Of a DNA stretch of 64,000 bases, positions 45,416-57,440 are shown piece by piece. The notes under the pieces were generated by a model. It saw only the letters and a list, made by a program, of their open reading frames with translations, ran no database searches and was not told the origin of the DNA. The position numbers and the translations under genes are program-made. The stretch is from Microvelia longipes (lineage: Eukaryota; Arthropoda; Insecta; Hemiptera; Veliidae). The DNA is taken from contig JACMZG010001914.1 in assembly GCA_018340805.1 (NCBI GenBank), positions 29,792,931 to 29,856,930 of the forward strand. The letters are read 5' to 3'. Position 1 is the first letter of the stretch. Every line of letters starts with the position of its first letter.

Positions 45416-45505
45416 GGCCCGTATTTAAAGACATTTCCTAACATTTTCCTAACATTCTCTTAAGGGTTTCTTAAGGAGAATATTAAGAAAATGTTAGGTC
45501 TCCTT
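45416..45505 (+). mobile_element. Solo Harbinger-type transposon end
   Basis: GGCCCGTATTTAAAGACATT and 'cctaacattttcctaac' repeat the terminus of the 37478 element. A small foldback GGTCTCCTTAAGGAGACC follows. No second end or TTA duplication was found, so it is truncated. Confidence 0.7.
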
Positions 45506-45589
45506 AAGGAGACCTATATATAATTATTTTGTATATATCTTATTTATTAAAATTTGATTATATCAACAATAAAAAGTAATAATATTAAA

Positions 45590-46215
45590 AAATCGGGTAC
45601 GGGGTACTTCGGAACTTTTGCTCATTAAATCGGATTTGCTACGCTCATTCTTCCTACAACGGACTCGCTTCGCACATCCTCAGAATATACAAGTCATAAA
45701 ATTTATACTGCAACACATATTCGGGCTTGCTTCGCTCGCCCTTAGATAGTAAATGAATGTTTTTTATTCTTAGCTGTCACCCATCGAGGCATTGACCATG
45801 CTTGATGCTGCTTAACGTTTATGATCCAACAAAAATCATGGATATACTTGTCGTATTGAAGCGAAAATTGATGTACTCATTTATTAAGTAAATATTAATA
45901 CTTGTACTAGAGTTCAACTTGTTTGGATTATTTTTTTGATTTTTACAATTTTTTAAAAATAGGACGTCATAAATAAAATATTCATTTATTTAGACAGCAA
46001 AACTACAGCTACAGACAGATTTTTGTACAATCTAGCATAAATATACTGGGGGCTACGATGATATCAGACACACATACACAAATACAGACGACATTCTAAA
46101 ACTAGTCAGGAGACCTTAAAAACACTTAAAACGGAGGATCCCGGTAAAATCTCGATTTTGTATTTTTTTGCAAACATTATAGTATACCTATACACCGGTA
46201 TAAATGAGGAAAAAT
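45590..46215 (-). repeat. R5S copy, near full length, with clear 5S-like module
   Basis: Reversed order: 'atcgggtacggggtacttcg', three GCGAAGCGAG-type blocks (one after 'actgcaacacatattcgggc'), the 5S module (45767-45831; GATGGGTGAC and GTTAAGCAGCATC on minus), 'gtactagagttcaacttg', 'ggggctacgatgatatcag' and 'cggtataaatgagg'. Confidence 0.85.
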
Positions 46216-47534
46216 AAAAATAGAGCACAATGTATCTCAATTCTTTTCTTCAAAATTTCTGACTCGCTACACTCGTCCTCAGAATGTCATGATTAGCCGA
46301 AGCTTGAAGTACGTTTTCTTCGGTCTCGCTATAAGACCTCAGAATTATCAGGTAACCAAATGCTAGGGTGTTATAGCCTAAGATTAATAAAATCTTTAAA
46401 AATAATAAGGTAGATAGACATTCAATGAAATAATACGGTATATACTTTTATATCATGTTTACGAATGCATTAAGGATCTGTGTTCATACTTGGGAGCACA
46501 CGTTTTTATTAGTATAGTTTTTAATAACAATATTGGAATTATATTAAATTAATGTATTACATAATTTGAAAGTTTGAATTTTATGCGGTAAAACTTAATT
46601 GTTACGATCACTATTTTTAGGAAAATTTCTGGGGTGCAGATCATCACAGTGTTAAAACATACAAAACACATTACACTTTTTCCTTATCAATACGTTTTTG
46701 ACGAAGAGATTTTGAGGTTTTAATATGTACAATAATGTCCTGATGTACAAATTATTGATATAACCCAAGTCTTCAAAAATTTCTTAACAAAAATTATCAA
46801 CAAATAATCGAGGCTTAAAATATGCAAATAATTCCTTTGGCGGTTTAAAAAACTTGGACCGTCTTACTGTGTTATAAAGATAGATCATGAGCTCATATTT
46901 TTAAATCTTATTTAGATCGACTTTTTATAAGTTTGGCATACGCTAGGCGACTCAGTTCATTTCATAAAAATTTATAAAAAAATATCAAATTACAACTCTG
47001 CACTTTAAATTATCATCAAAGGCTGTCTAAAGGAGTTTATTTATGCAACGATAAACATAAAGGATTCGGAAGCTTCTTTAAACATCAGAAAAAATTAAAG
47101 AAGATAAATTTAACATTACTTTAGCTGACATTTTGAAAAAAATACTAATAATCTTTACCAAGAATATAATAACGCATACTGTCACCTGTTAAAATAATTC
47201 TAATGTAAAATTTTATCATATTTTTTTAAAAAGAAAATATTTTCGTTTATACTTTTTTTTGAAAAAATTAAATATAAATTAATTATATAACTTTTATTTG
47301 TTTACGTATATATTTAAATAAATCATTAAAATAATAAATATAATTTTTAATGCAGTAATTATTCGACTGGATTAAATATTTTTACGTATTAAAAACATAT
47401 AAGAAGCGAAAAAAATATTTAGTAAAAAACTGAATAGTATTTGAAAATATTTTATTTTTGTGATTAATCAATTGGAAAGATAAAAGGTTTAATGTAAATG
47501 ATTATTTGAAGTTTTTTTTTGTATTTTTATTTTA
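46216..47534. other. AT-rich stretch, small R5S remnant at its start
   Basis: 46255-46345 holds two reversed blocks ('gactcgctacactcgtcctc', 'cttcggtctcgctataagac'). The rest shows nothing. Confidence 0.45.
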
Positions 47535-47650
47535 GCGCATTTATAATTAGGTATATTGGAAAAGTAATGTCTTTGTACTAAAATACGAAACCGGGATTTT
47601 TAATGTATCATCCGTTCAAAGTGATTTTAAGATTTTCTGAGGGGTTTTCA
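47535..47650 (+). repeat. R5S 5'-end fragment
   Basis: 'gcatttataattaggtatat', 'ggaaaagtaatgtctttg', 'gaaaccggga' and 'tcatccgttc'. It ends in an (AAAT)n tract. Confidence 0.7.
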
Positions 47651-47689
47651 CAAGTGTTTATATAAATAAAATAAATAAATAAATAACAC

Positions 47690-48065
47690 CTTTATTATTT
47701 TCTTTTACAAAGGAATCAAAATATAAAATTGGTAAAAACAAAAATAGAAAATGAAAGGGGCATGGCTCAGTTTTTAAACTGGTCTTCCGCCTGACCCTTA
47801 TGTATATGTACCAATGTACCCTTATTATATGTATGTGTATGTGCAGAATCTACTGTGTTTATGCTAGTGAGATTATGGGCATCCGCATCTGCCAAGTTCA
47901 GTAATCAATAATGTGAAGCGGGTTTAGTTTCCAGAATCCTTTGAAAAAAGTAAGAGATAGAAGTCCAGCAAACCACAGGAATGGGGTTTGCTAAACTAAA
48001 TGTTAATGTATTGATATAAATTGTGTATTATTTTATTTATTTTGCTTTAATAAATATTTTTATTT
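47690..48065. other. AT-rich stretch, nothing recognised
   Basis: No repeat or coding signal identified. Confidence 0.35.
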
Positions 48066-48072
48066 AGACCTT

Positions 48073-48696
48073 TAGCAAGCAAAGCGAGTTCTTTCAAACA
48101 TATTAAATAAGGATTTTATTGACTTAGCGAGCGAAGCAAGCCTCTATTAATATACATAATTTTTAATTTTAATAATCTAACTAACGAACCACCCTTCTTT
48201 TATCATATCTTATAATATGCCCTAGCAATTTTTTAAGCGATGTGAGCCTCTTTTCCATAATTCACGCATATTTACAGCAATCTAGCGAGCAAAGCGAGTC
48301 TCTTTAATGTATCTAAAATTATATTTTAACAATGTTTTTAGCGAACGAAGGGAGCCTACACTAATAATGGGGCTTTATTAGGAACTTTATTTCTTCAGAA
48401 CCATTTATTTGTATAGCCTTTATTTATACATTCACGTATATCTTTATAGCAATTTTGCGAGCGCAGCGAGTCTCTAATTTACCTAATTTTTACTGTAATG
48501 GAGTTTTTAATAAAACGCAATTTTACTGGCGAAGCGAGTCTCTTTGTATATATTCACGAATATAGGTATTTATAGCAATTTAGCAAAGGAAGTGAGCCCT
48601 ATTTAACTATCATAATTATACGTCTTAGCAATCTTGCGAGCAAACCGAGCTCAATTTATATTTATACATGTATAATCTAGCGAGCTTTGAAACCTT
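48073..48696 (+). repeat. Array of ten GCGAGCGAAGCGAG motifs
   Basis: Copies at about 48073, 48125, 48234, 48283, 48340, 48457, 48527, 48581, 48634 and 48679, spaced 45-120 bp. The best match TAGCGAGCAAAGCGAGTCTC. Several are preceded by 'attcacgtatatntttatagcaat', so the unit is longer than the motif, but the AT-rich spacers vary in length. No R5S sequence surrounds them. Confidence 0.8.
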
Positions 48697-48900
48697 ACTT
48701 ACGTATATAATTATAAGACAAATAACTTTATAGAGACCTCTATTATAATTATATTGAAAGCTTAGTTAGTAAAAATTAGTTTTTATAGTTTTTGGACCTA
48801 TTCCTCATCAAAAGCTTTAATAATATATAATTATTGCAATTTAATTAAGCAAATAATAAATTAATTAATAATTAGCAATTATAATTATAGCAATTCCTTT

Positions 48901-49020
48901 TCAGAATAAATTAGTGCACCAAGTTTCGTTTAATACGCCATGTGTATCTATAATTTTTATTGCATCAAATAGTTAAGCAGCATTGAGCGTGGTCAGTGCT
49001 GTATGGGTTACTGTTACAGT
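48901..49020 (+). repeat. R5S middle fragment with 5S-like module
   Basis: 'ttagtgcaccaagtttcg' and 'atcaaatagttaagcagc' lead into 'gcgtggtcagtgctgtatgg'. It breaks off right after box C. Confidence 0.75.
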
Positions 49021-49088
49021 AAAAACTGAACTATGCCTACTCAGACCGGTATTAGGGATGGTCCATCTCATAAGGGCTTAAGCCTCAG

Positions 49089-49505
49089 ACTAAGTTTATA
49101 CATTAATTTATGTTAAGTCATAGTTAAATTATGAAGTTCTTACATGCTGTCTATCAGACTTCAAACTTGATCCTGAATTACTTATATACACTAAAGGGCT
49201 CCCCGTTCTTAGAAATTGACATCCTGGGGCAAGAACCAATCCCTTGGATCGTAAAACATCTTACATGATACTTAAAAAAAAATTAAACTTAAAACTACTG
49301 ACTTAAATAGAACAAAGTATCCTTAAATATTTAAATAATTTAATTAAAATTATGAGATTAGTAGGTTCCTAAAATATTAAAATAATCACTGTGGTTACTC
49401 AAATAGAAATATACGATCTGGTAAACCCTTACTTCTAACTGAGTACTCGTATCTATACCTACAAACTAAGTTTATACATTAATTTAGGTTAAGTCATATT
49501 TAAAT
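49089..49505 (+). repeat. Pair of ~40-bp direct repeats 376 bp apart
   Basis: 'aagtttatacattaattta' plus 'ggttaagtcatatttaaat' occurs at 49089-49129 and 49465-49505 with two differences. The sequence between is unrelated AT-rich DNA. Confidence 0.6.
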
Positions 49506-50279
49506 AAAAAGTATTAGTAGGCTGGTAGAGAGAAGTATAAATCATTAACTTTATTTCCTAATGACGTATGTAATTTAAATATCCTCTTCTGAACTGAGTA
49601 CTGTATCGTATCAATCACAAAACAAATCATAAATCCTATAACGACAGGAATTAGGAACCATATAAAAGAATAGAGTTATCAAATTTAGAAGTATATATAG
49701 AAGTGTATATATATAGACACACACACACACACACACATATATTGAGTAGGATTTCTTTTTCAATGTTCTTTGGGGCGCTGAATCATATAAAAACGGTCCG
49801 GAGTCGATACAGATCCAGGCCGTAAGGCAAGTACTCCAATAAGTTCCCGGCATTCAAACTCTGTGAAATTGACACTTAAGTTATTGACGATAACATGTAT
49901 TTATATTTATAGGTATGATGTTTAAATAAAATTTTATTTTAAATATTTTTATTTGATATGATATTACATTTGCCAAAAGTCCTAACGTTTTATTTGCTTA
50001 TTTATTTATTATAAAATTTTAAAATGAACCCTCAACAGATAATTCCGAAACAATGCGCTCTTGAAAAAATCAAAAAATCATTCTTTACCTGAAAAAATCA
50101 AATTTGCCTAACATATAATCTAATAATAAATAAGGATAGAAATTATTTTAAAAAAATTGCTGCCGGTAGTATTTAAGTCTTTTGTAAAGGTGGAAACCAA
50201 CTTTTCTTATTACATTATTAAATGGCTTATTGTAAAAATTGTCATTAAGTTATGAAACCTTGGAAATGTGGCCACTTTA
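49506..50279. other. AT-rich stretch with an (AC)n run and a motif H remnant
   Basis: (AC)n at 49717-49737. 'gcgctgaatcatataaaaac' and 'ggtccggagtcgatac' at 49773-49810 are motif H. Confidence 0.45.
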
Positions 50280-50632
50280 TTATTCTGAGGTCAAACGTAG
50301 CCAGATAAATCAATTCAACCCTAAGGTGTGGATGATCATGACAACATGAGGACGAGCGAAACGAGTTCAGGACGATACTTTAGACTTTGGATCTCAACTT
50401 AATTTTATGGTGGAGTATAGCGGGTAGTATTGCCTCCTAAATTTTGGGTAACAATGAAATTCTGACCTCAAGTGACCTCATAACACCTCAGATGAATATC
50501 TTATTCTGAGGTCGAGCATAGCGAGGCCGAATTAATACTACCTTAAGGTTTTAATAATCATGAAATTCTAAGGACGACCAAAGAGAGTCCAAAGTTGCAA
50601 AGAAAAGTACCGAGGTACTCTGTACCCGTTTT
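50280..50632 (+). repeat. R5S 3' end with amplified GAGG(A/T)CGAGC blocks
   Basis: Four blocks ('attctgaggtcaaacgtagc', 'gaggacgagcgaaacgag', 'gaggtcgagcatagcgagg', 'aaggacgaccaaagagagtcc') precede the terminus 'gtaccgaggtactctgtaccc'. Complete copies have two or three. Confidence 0.65.
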
Positions 50633-51088
50633 TTTCTCAATCGATAAGTTTCGTAAAAAATGTATCCTTGATCCACATCCCTATTTTTATCTGTATTTGC
50701 GATTTTTTTAAATTTGTCCTTAAATCATAAAAAATGTAATTAATAAAATTATAATTTTTAAATACGAATTATAAGTTTAATGTCAAAAATGTCATATTTT
50801 TCTTTTTAATAGTTGTTTTTTAATTACTGCATTATAACTGAAAATAAAATTAAAAAATGAATATCTTTAAAATGGTTTGATTTTTAAATGATTTTTTGTT
50901 AAAACATTCCTATGATTAGTTTTTTGTTGTTGTAAATTTAACTGTTTTTTAAAGTTAATTTTATAAACATGATTTTTGCTCTGAATTACATTTATAACTA
51001 AAAATTATTGATTTGTAACTCTATTACTAAACAGTAAATTTACAAATGCAATGGCATTAGTATTCTATTATTAATTCTAGTCTAAAAG
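50633..51088. other. AT-rich stretch, nothing recognised
   Basis: No repeat or coding signal identified. Confidence 0.4.
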
Positions 51089-51436
51089 TTTTCTTTCGTG
51101 CAGCATAACTATACCATAAGGGCAATTTTCTTTCTTGAAGCATAACTATACCATAAGCACAATTTTCTTTCGTGCACATAACTAGACAAAGCATAAGTAA
51201 CCATATGTGTAATTTTCTTTCGTGCAGCATAACTAGACCATAGGTGTAATTTTCTTTCGTGCAGCATAACTAGAACATAGGTGTCGTGCAGCATAACTAG
51301 ACCAGGTATTATTTTCTTTCGTGCAGCATAACTAGACCATAGGTGTAATTTTCTTTCGTGCAGCATAACTAGAACATAGGTGTAATTTTCTTTCGTGCAG
51401 CAAGCATAACTATACCATAAGTGTAATTTTCGTGTC
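51089..51436 (-). repeat. 37-bp minisatellite derived from R5S-b
   Basis: About nine units 'aattttctttcgtgcagca' plus 'taactagaccataggtgt'. The unit resembles the R5S-b stretch that reads, reversed, 'cataactagactttaagtc' plus 'tgatttttgtgccaag', and the array runs straight into an R5S-b copy. The minus-strand frame (LHLWSSYAARKK repeats) is not a gene. Confidence 0.85.
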
Positions 51437-51632
51437 AAGTTTCAACTTTCTAGCATACACTCAGCAGAAATTAAACGTGATGCAGATAAACACACACACA
51501 CACACACACACACAGACAACATGATGAAAAGTTAAACAGTCATCATGAAACCTCGGCTTCGGATTTTATGGTAAACACAATCCTTTTTTACTCTATACCT
51601 ACGGTATAGGTGAGTATAAGTAAAAAGAAACA
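51437..51632 (-). repeat. R5S-b 5' half
   Basis: 'gtgtcaagtttcaactttc', an (AC)n run, 'gaaacctcggcttcgg' and 'cctacggtataggtgag'. Confidence 0.7.
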
Positions 51633-51639
51633 AAAAAGT

Positions 51640-54272
51640 GAGTTATAGTAGAGATCATAAGGAGATCAAAACGAGATATAAAGAGATTTTTTTCTGCCTT
51701 GGCGATTAACTTCATTTTTATATCAAGATTTCATTAGAAGGAATTTTTTAACAAATGTAGTCTCGTGCCCCTAAGCGCAGTTCATTTAATACATAATTCT
51801 CATATTTTATTATTTCTTGTATTATAAAAAGACAAATAATTAAATAAATGTAATAAAAATCTGAAATTAAGTATAAAAAAAAATTATAAATAAAATTAGT
51901 ATTATTTCTGTTTAAACCCATATTATTTACTTGCATATATATTTATATACAATTTTTTAAAGGTTTAATTTAATAGTTAGACGTATCAGTCCAAAAGTAC
52001 CTTAATATGATATCATTTATTTTGAAAAGTACACTTTGTAGCTACTTAATCTGTAAGTGGGCTCTTTAAGGTGAACTTTTTCTTACCATTTTAAGTCATA
52101 GATTGAGAGATGTGAAACATTAAATGAGGTTTCTTATTACGGAGGAGTTTGCAATGGATTGCGAAATAAAGAGTAAAATAATACAAGTGAAACAGATTAA
52201 ATTGCATTTTTTTGTATGAATTTATCAATTTGCATTACTCAATATAATTAAATTTTAATTAATAATAAAAATCTAGGGTCGGCGGTTAAAAGCACATAAG
52301 TCATTATTATAATGATTATAAATATTAATTATTATTTTATTAAATTGATAAAAATTTGGATTTAGTCATAATTTATTTTTATTCATCCATCTTACTTATC
52401 GATAATTTTGACTTAAGTGGTTTTTATGTTTGGTTATGTAAGGTCTGAAAAATAATTTAATCGTATAAACAAATTTTGAAAAAGCACTTATATGCTTTTT
52501 CCCGCTAGCCCTAGAAATTATATATGAAGTAAATATATTGTACCACATGTGGAGCGTCTTTAGTTGCATAGCGCTTGAGATTTTAGTCCCTGGTTAAACG
52601 TATATTAAACGAGAGGGAATTAATCCTAAAATCGTCTTGCTACCGTTTTCGCTATAATATTATATTCAGCCTATTTAATAAGCTTATTATGCATTTTGTA
52701 ATTTTTTCAGGCGTTGCTACCTTACATTAATAAATCGCTTATATCATTTTGAAATTGAATGTTTAGAGCTACAAATTTATTATCTTTGAAAAGCTTATAC
52801 AATTTAATGCCATTAATAAATTGAATATTGAATGAAATATGCCATAAATTTTTAGTCATTGGTAAAAAAATTAAAAATAATAGTTTTCTATTTTTTTATG
52901 TGTTGCATACAGTTAGTGAAGAAAAACTAAGCTATACGTTTCCGGGTTTCAATTAAGTACTAACATTACCATTTTATTTGTCAGCTTTTTTAGAAATTTT
53001 TATTTTAATTATGAAAAGAACAAGCATAAAATTATTTAAAGTATAATAAATAAGTTAAAAATTAATTAACCTGGATTTTTGTGTATTGTTTACATTTTTT
53101 ATTTTATTACCCCGCATAGTACACTCTCCTGTGATGGAACACATAGGAGGAAGATCTAAAGCCTAAGAAATAGCTCTAATGCTAGAGAGGTTACGTAATT
53201 TTAAAATTTTCAAGTATTCCAAAATTGGAAAGTCTGATATGGGGCGCGATAATATAAATAATTTAAACATACTAGATAATATATTTATTTACATTTATAA
53301 CTCTCGAGCAAATTAATTTATATTATATTTGGTAGAGAGACAGTTTATTTATCTATTATATAGTTATAAATACTATTTATTACTATATACTACTGTATAT
53401 TTATTTATTTTTGTAATTTTTTCTATCCTAGTGTATTTGCGAAGTGCTTGATTGATAACTCTATAAGGCATTTTCAAATGAAAACGTAACTTGCCATATG
53501 GCGAAATGTTGTGAAGGTTACAAAACTTTTTAACGCCATCAATTTTAAATTTTACAGTCTCTCAATAAAAATAATCCTGACTATTACAAAACATAAAATT
53601 TATAAATTTATATATAGTTTTATATTTATAAAAATATCTTATTCAAATTTAACAGTTCCTCGTATAACCATTTATTTTTAAGCAGTGAATTTGTTTATTT
53701 ATTTATCTATTTAATTTAAATAGATAAATTGTACTTCGATAGATAGATAGATAGATTTTTTGTACTTTATTAATTAAAAGCATTTTTAAATTATTAATAA
53801 ATAATGTATTTAGAAAATTGAGATAACACATTCATATATAAAATTCCTTATAGTATAGAATATCATACAAGTTCATAGGATATAGTATAAATTTACAGTT
53901 CGTACGAATTAAACAAATATTATTCCTATTTCAATAAATTAATATAAAGATATGTAAGGAATAAAATGCAGATAATAATAATTTATATTAATAAGAATAT
54001 GATATGGTTAATTTCCTAAAACAAAAGCACTAGGTATAAAGCTTAGTTGAAACTTGTACTTGTTGACCTTTTCATAACTTGATATTTCATAGATCGATTC
54101 CAAAATCATACTACTGGAATAATAACTTAGACGAAACTGGATCACTTACTTTAAATATGTAAAGATAGACCATATGCAGAATATAGATCTATTAGATTGT
54201 CTGTATGTGAGTTTTTCTTTATTTCTTATCTCCTGTAATAGGAGGTGGAAGCATTAATTGTAGTCAAATACA
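51640..54272. other. Long AT-rich stretch, nothing recognised
   Basis: No repeat, coding run or terminal repeat was found except a short (GATA)n at 53735-53755. 52545-52600 ('gttgcatagcgcttgag' to 'ctggttaaacg') faintly resembles a tRNA-like head. Confidence 0.4.
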
Positions 54273-54280
54273 TTTTTACT

Positions 54281-54601
54281 TATAGAGATATATAGTAGAG
54301 GGGGCATTGCCTTTCTCAATACAATGAGAGACCTGAAACATCTTTTTGGGGCTCTAAGGGGCTCTGTGTAACCTCATTGAAACCTCCTTCAAGATTGAGT
54401 TAAGGTAATAATTAATAAATTGATTTCGGCTTCCCGCACATTGTTTGTGTTTTGATTTGTATTTTTAACGTTCTACTATATAAGTTAATACAATTTTTGT
54501 ACTGATTATTCCATTATTTTTATAGCCGAAAGTGGCTAAGTTACTTTTTCGATGTTTCAAAATTTAACCTATAGGGCCCCTCTCGTAATAATATCTCTAT
54601 G
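54281..54601 (+). mobile_element. hAT-type MITE copy D3, 8-bp TSD
   Basis: 321 bp; ends TATAGAGATATATAGTAG and GTAATAATATCTCTATG. TTTTTACT is duplicated exactly at 54273-54280 and 54602-54609. The interior matches D1 and D2. Confidence 0.85.
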
Positions 54602-54710
54602 TTTTTACTATGATGTATAAAGCCATTCACTTTGATTATCAGATGTCCACGTTCCAACACTTAGACTTTCAAAATGTCAGACTTGGCTTAACTGAATTAG
54701 AAGAAATATC

Positions 54711-54782
54711 ATTAGATACTACCGAGTTTTGCAATATGATAGCCGAGATATTCATGTTTTGCAAAACTTGGTAGTATCTAAT
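54711..54782. repeat. 24-bp near-perfect hairpin
   Basis: ATTAGATACTACCGAGTTTT plus GCAA is mirrored with one mismatch at 54759-54782, around a 24-nt loop. Confidence 0.85.
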
Positions 54783-55036
54783 TGTATATATTTTGCTTGC
54801 CAAGCATGATGGCGGTAAGAGAGCACCGCTCGTCTCTGGTAAATACTTCACATTATATTATTCGGAAGTTAGTGATGAGTTAGACGTAACGAAACAGAGT
54901 GGGATATGACATTATGTCAAGCCATCAATGATGACTAATGTCGAATAATGGAACAGTTCCCAGATGTAGCATTGCATTTTGCTTGTTACATTTCCTTGGT
55001 GTCTCTCGCACAATTATATTGTGAATTAGAAGAAAC

Positions 55037-55141
55037 TCGGTATAGACCAAGTAAAGCTCAACTATGGTACAGGCCAAGTAATGCTTGATTTAATTAGATA
55101 AAAGTCGATATAGGGCAAGTAAAGCTCAACTATGGTACAGG
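55037..55141 (+). repeat. 36-bp unit repeated twice
   Basis: 'aagtaaagctcaactatgg' plus 'tacagg' with 'tcg(g/a)tatag' before it, at 55037-55073 and 55106-55141. Confidence 0.75.
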
Positions 55142-55594
55142 CGCTTTTTTCTAGTTTCGCTAAGTTTCTAGCTTCGCCTTTCCTGATTTTAGAGCTATTT
55201 TAAATAGCTCATCTGATCTTCATCTGATGGTCTAAAAGTCATCTACATCTGTGGTTAGCACACTTTTGTGTTTTAAACGATTTTTGATAAATTAAATGGG
55301 TGAGCTTAGTTCCATATTTAGCAGATATGTATCAAAACACTAATAAATAACTCCACGAAAGGGTTTTAAAATATAAAGTGTTAAAATAATTTTGTAACGA
55401 AAGTAATTTATTCATGCACTTCTTTATGAACTAGTTCACTTAAATAATTTCAAAAATACGTAATTTGGAACGTGATATCCATTACTCACTTATCAGACAA
55501 GCTGCAATTTTAGAGATATAAATTATTTTACAAATTATATAAATACGTGCTTGATTAAAAATAAATAATATACACTTTTTTATATATATTTTTT
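55142..55594. other. AT-rich stretch, nothing recognised
   Basis: No repeat or coding signal identified. Confidence 0.4.
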
Positions 55595-55960
55595 CTTTTT
55601 CTTACTTACTAGGAAAAGTATAGTGTTCACTATAAATTCGAAATGAAGATTTTATCAGAACTATCCGTCTTAAGCGTTTTTAAGATGTTTCGAGTAGTTT
55701 CATCGTACGTCTGTCTGTCTGAGTAGATTTCTGTAGCGTGCATAACTCGCACTATCTGTCACGCTGAAGAGTTGAAACTTGGCACAAAAATCAGACTTAA
55801 AGTCTAGTTATGAAGCCTGAATGATAATTCACTTTAAACCACCATAACCTATTCTGCTGAGTTGAAATTTAACACAAATTTAAATCTATAACTAATAAAT
55901 TGATCCACTTAATTCGATTTTGATAATAGTCCCCATTTAAAAAATATCGGCTTTTCAATT
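55595..55960 (+). repeat. R5S-b 5' half, best copy
   Basis: 'aggaaaagtatagtgttcac', 'aactatccgtcttaagc', 'gtctgtctgtctgag', 'agcgtgcataactcgcac', 'gagttgaaacttggcac' and 'gtctagttatgaagcctg'. It serves to define the subfamily that the 37-bp minisatellite came from. Confidence 0.75.
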
Positions 55961-56704
55961 TTTAAACTTACTTGGGCTATAAATTTTAATATTCTTATTT
56001 TATATGAATACTAATATTATGCTTATCATAATAATAACAAATAGAATAAAAATTTAGTAAAAGGAGGTTAAAAGAAGATAGATATTTCTTAGATCAAGCA
56101 TGTTTGAGCTTTAAAAAATATAAAGCTCTGTTCCTTAGATTATAGAATTGATACTTCCAGGGTTTTTATGTAATTAACACTTAAAATGTTTTAACCTCAC
56201 CCGTAGCATTGAATTATAATTGTAAATAAAGATGCAATTTTTCATTTTATCTTTAACTGCAATTTTAAGAACGTATTCAAGATTTACTTTTATTTAATTA
56301 ATTTTTAAATATATTTTATTTTATATCCTACACTGAGATTTGGGTATAGGTATTTTAAACCTTAAAATTATTTATGAATGTTATTTAACATGTGTAGTCT
56401 ATGAAGTAATAAATTACAGTAAAAATGTGTTAGTTTAACATAAGTTTAAGAGTATATCTAGATTTTTTTTTATTTAATTAATAACCCTAATATTTTTTTG
56501 TATTTTTTTTTTTTTTTTTTATTGCACAAATTGCATTACAAGGTAGGATATTTTTTATAAAAATAAGTTGAGGGTGTGAATAAACACGCCTCTTGGATTT
56601 AAATGTAGTTTAAATTTGTTTTAAGGTTGATGTATGAGTTTTGTTCCTTAATTTGAAGTAATGTGTGTATCATAGCGTTTAAGGAGTATTACTGTCCATG
56701 TAAC
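55961..56704. other. AT-rich stretch with a poly-T run
   Basis: A T-run at about 56502-56520; nothing else recognised. Confidence 0.4.
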
Positions 56705-56910
56705 AGGAAGTCATAGTCCAGGAGCCAGACCTAAAAAACGTGACTCATTTTGTTTTAAAAAAATACAGCCGCTTTGCAGCATCGGTCGCTACGCGCGTCA
56801 CCGCTTTATCCGACACATAGTTGTTGTCCTAATATTAGTTAGTCATATTATTTGTTCATATAAGTGGCATTCTGCCACAATATAAGCAAATTTTCAAGCG
56901 TATTTGTAAA
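56705..56910 (+). repeat. Family I-K copy, short
   Basis: 'catagtccaggagccagac' (I head) joins 'cagccgctttgcagc' and 'ggtcgctacgcgcgtcacc' (K). After an AT spacer comes the hairpin GTGGCA/TGCCAC at about 56866-56880, then 'aagcaaattttcaa'. Compared with 24341 the outer pair A-T of that hairpin has become G-C. Confidence 0.7.
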
Positions 56911-57300
56911 ATTATGATTTGTTTACATTATGTTCTATATGTCAATCAATAAAACCAAAACTAATGCTGATAATAAATTATAACTTCGTTGTGTTGTTAA
57001 ACATACATGTTAGCTCATGTGTGAAAAATTTCAGCCTGATCTAAACATATTAAAGTCAGTGAAACGAAACAGAATACTAATTATTTTATAGGAGGCTATT
57101 TTATTTTTTTATTTTATTTCATTAGGTTATAGAATTCAAATAAGCAATAAAAACATCATATTTAATATATTGTATATTTAAAATTTAAGTGTCGTAGGAT
57201 GCCATATGGGTGTCAGATGTTTAGTACAAGAAATAAAAATTAAGTATAAAAACTGGAGATCCCACAAGGTCCAAAAATTTATCTTTTACGGTTTATTAAT
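56911..57300. other. AT-rich stretch, nothing recognised
   Basis: A trace of R5S middle ('aaaccaaaactaatgctg') is possible near 56950. Confidence 0.35.
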
Positions 57301-57440
57301 TAGGAGGAGATGATCCATAAGTCCGACCTTTAGGAGGAGATGATCCAAAAGTCCGACCTTTAGGAGGAGATGATCAAAAGGTCCAACCTTTGGGGGGAGA
57401 TGATCCAAAGGTCCAACCTTCAGGGGAAGATGGACCGTCC
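57301..57440 (+). repeat. 30-bp minisatellite, 4.7 units
   Basis: The unit TAGGAGGAGATGATCCAAAA plus GTCCGACCTT repeats at exact 30-bp intervals. From the second unit on one plus frame is open (GGDDPKVRPL decapeptides) and continues to about 57530. The first unit has a stop in that frame, so coding is doubtful. Confidence 0.85.

Noticed and set aside
48073..48696. CRISPR-like array
   Set aside because: Motif copies are imperfect, spacing is irregular from 45 to 120 bp, spacers are AT-rich and the context is eukaryotic.
51109..51438. 109-codon minus-strand frame with repeated LHLWSSYAARKK
   Set aside because: It is a translation of the 37-bp minisatellite; the period is not a multiple of three and no non-repeat sequence is included.
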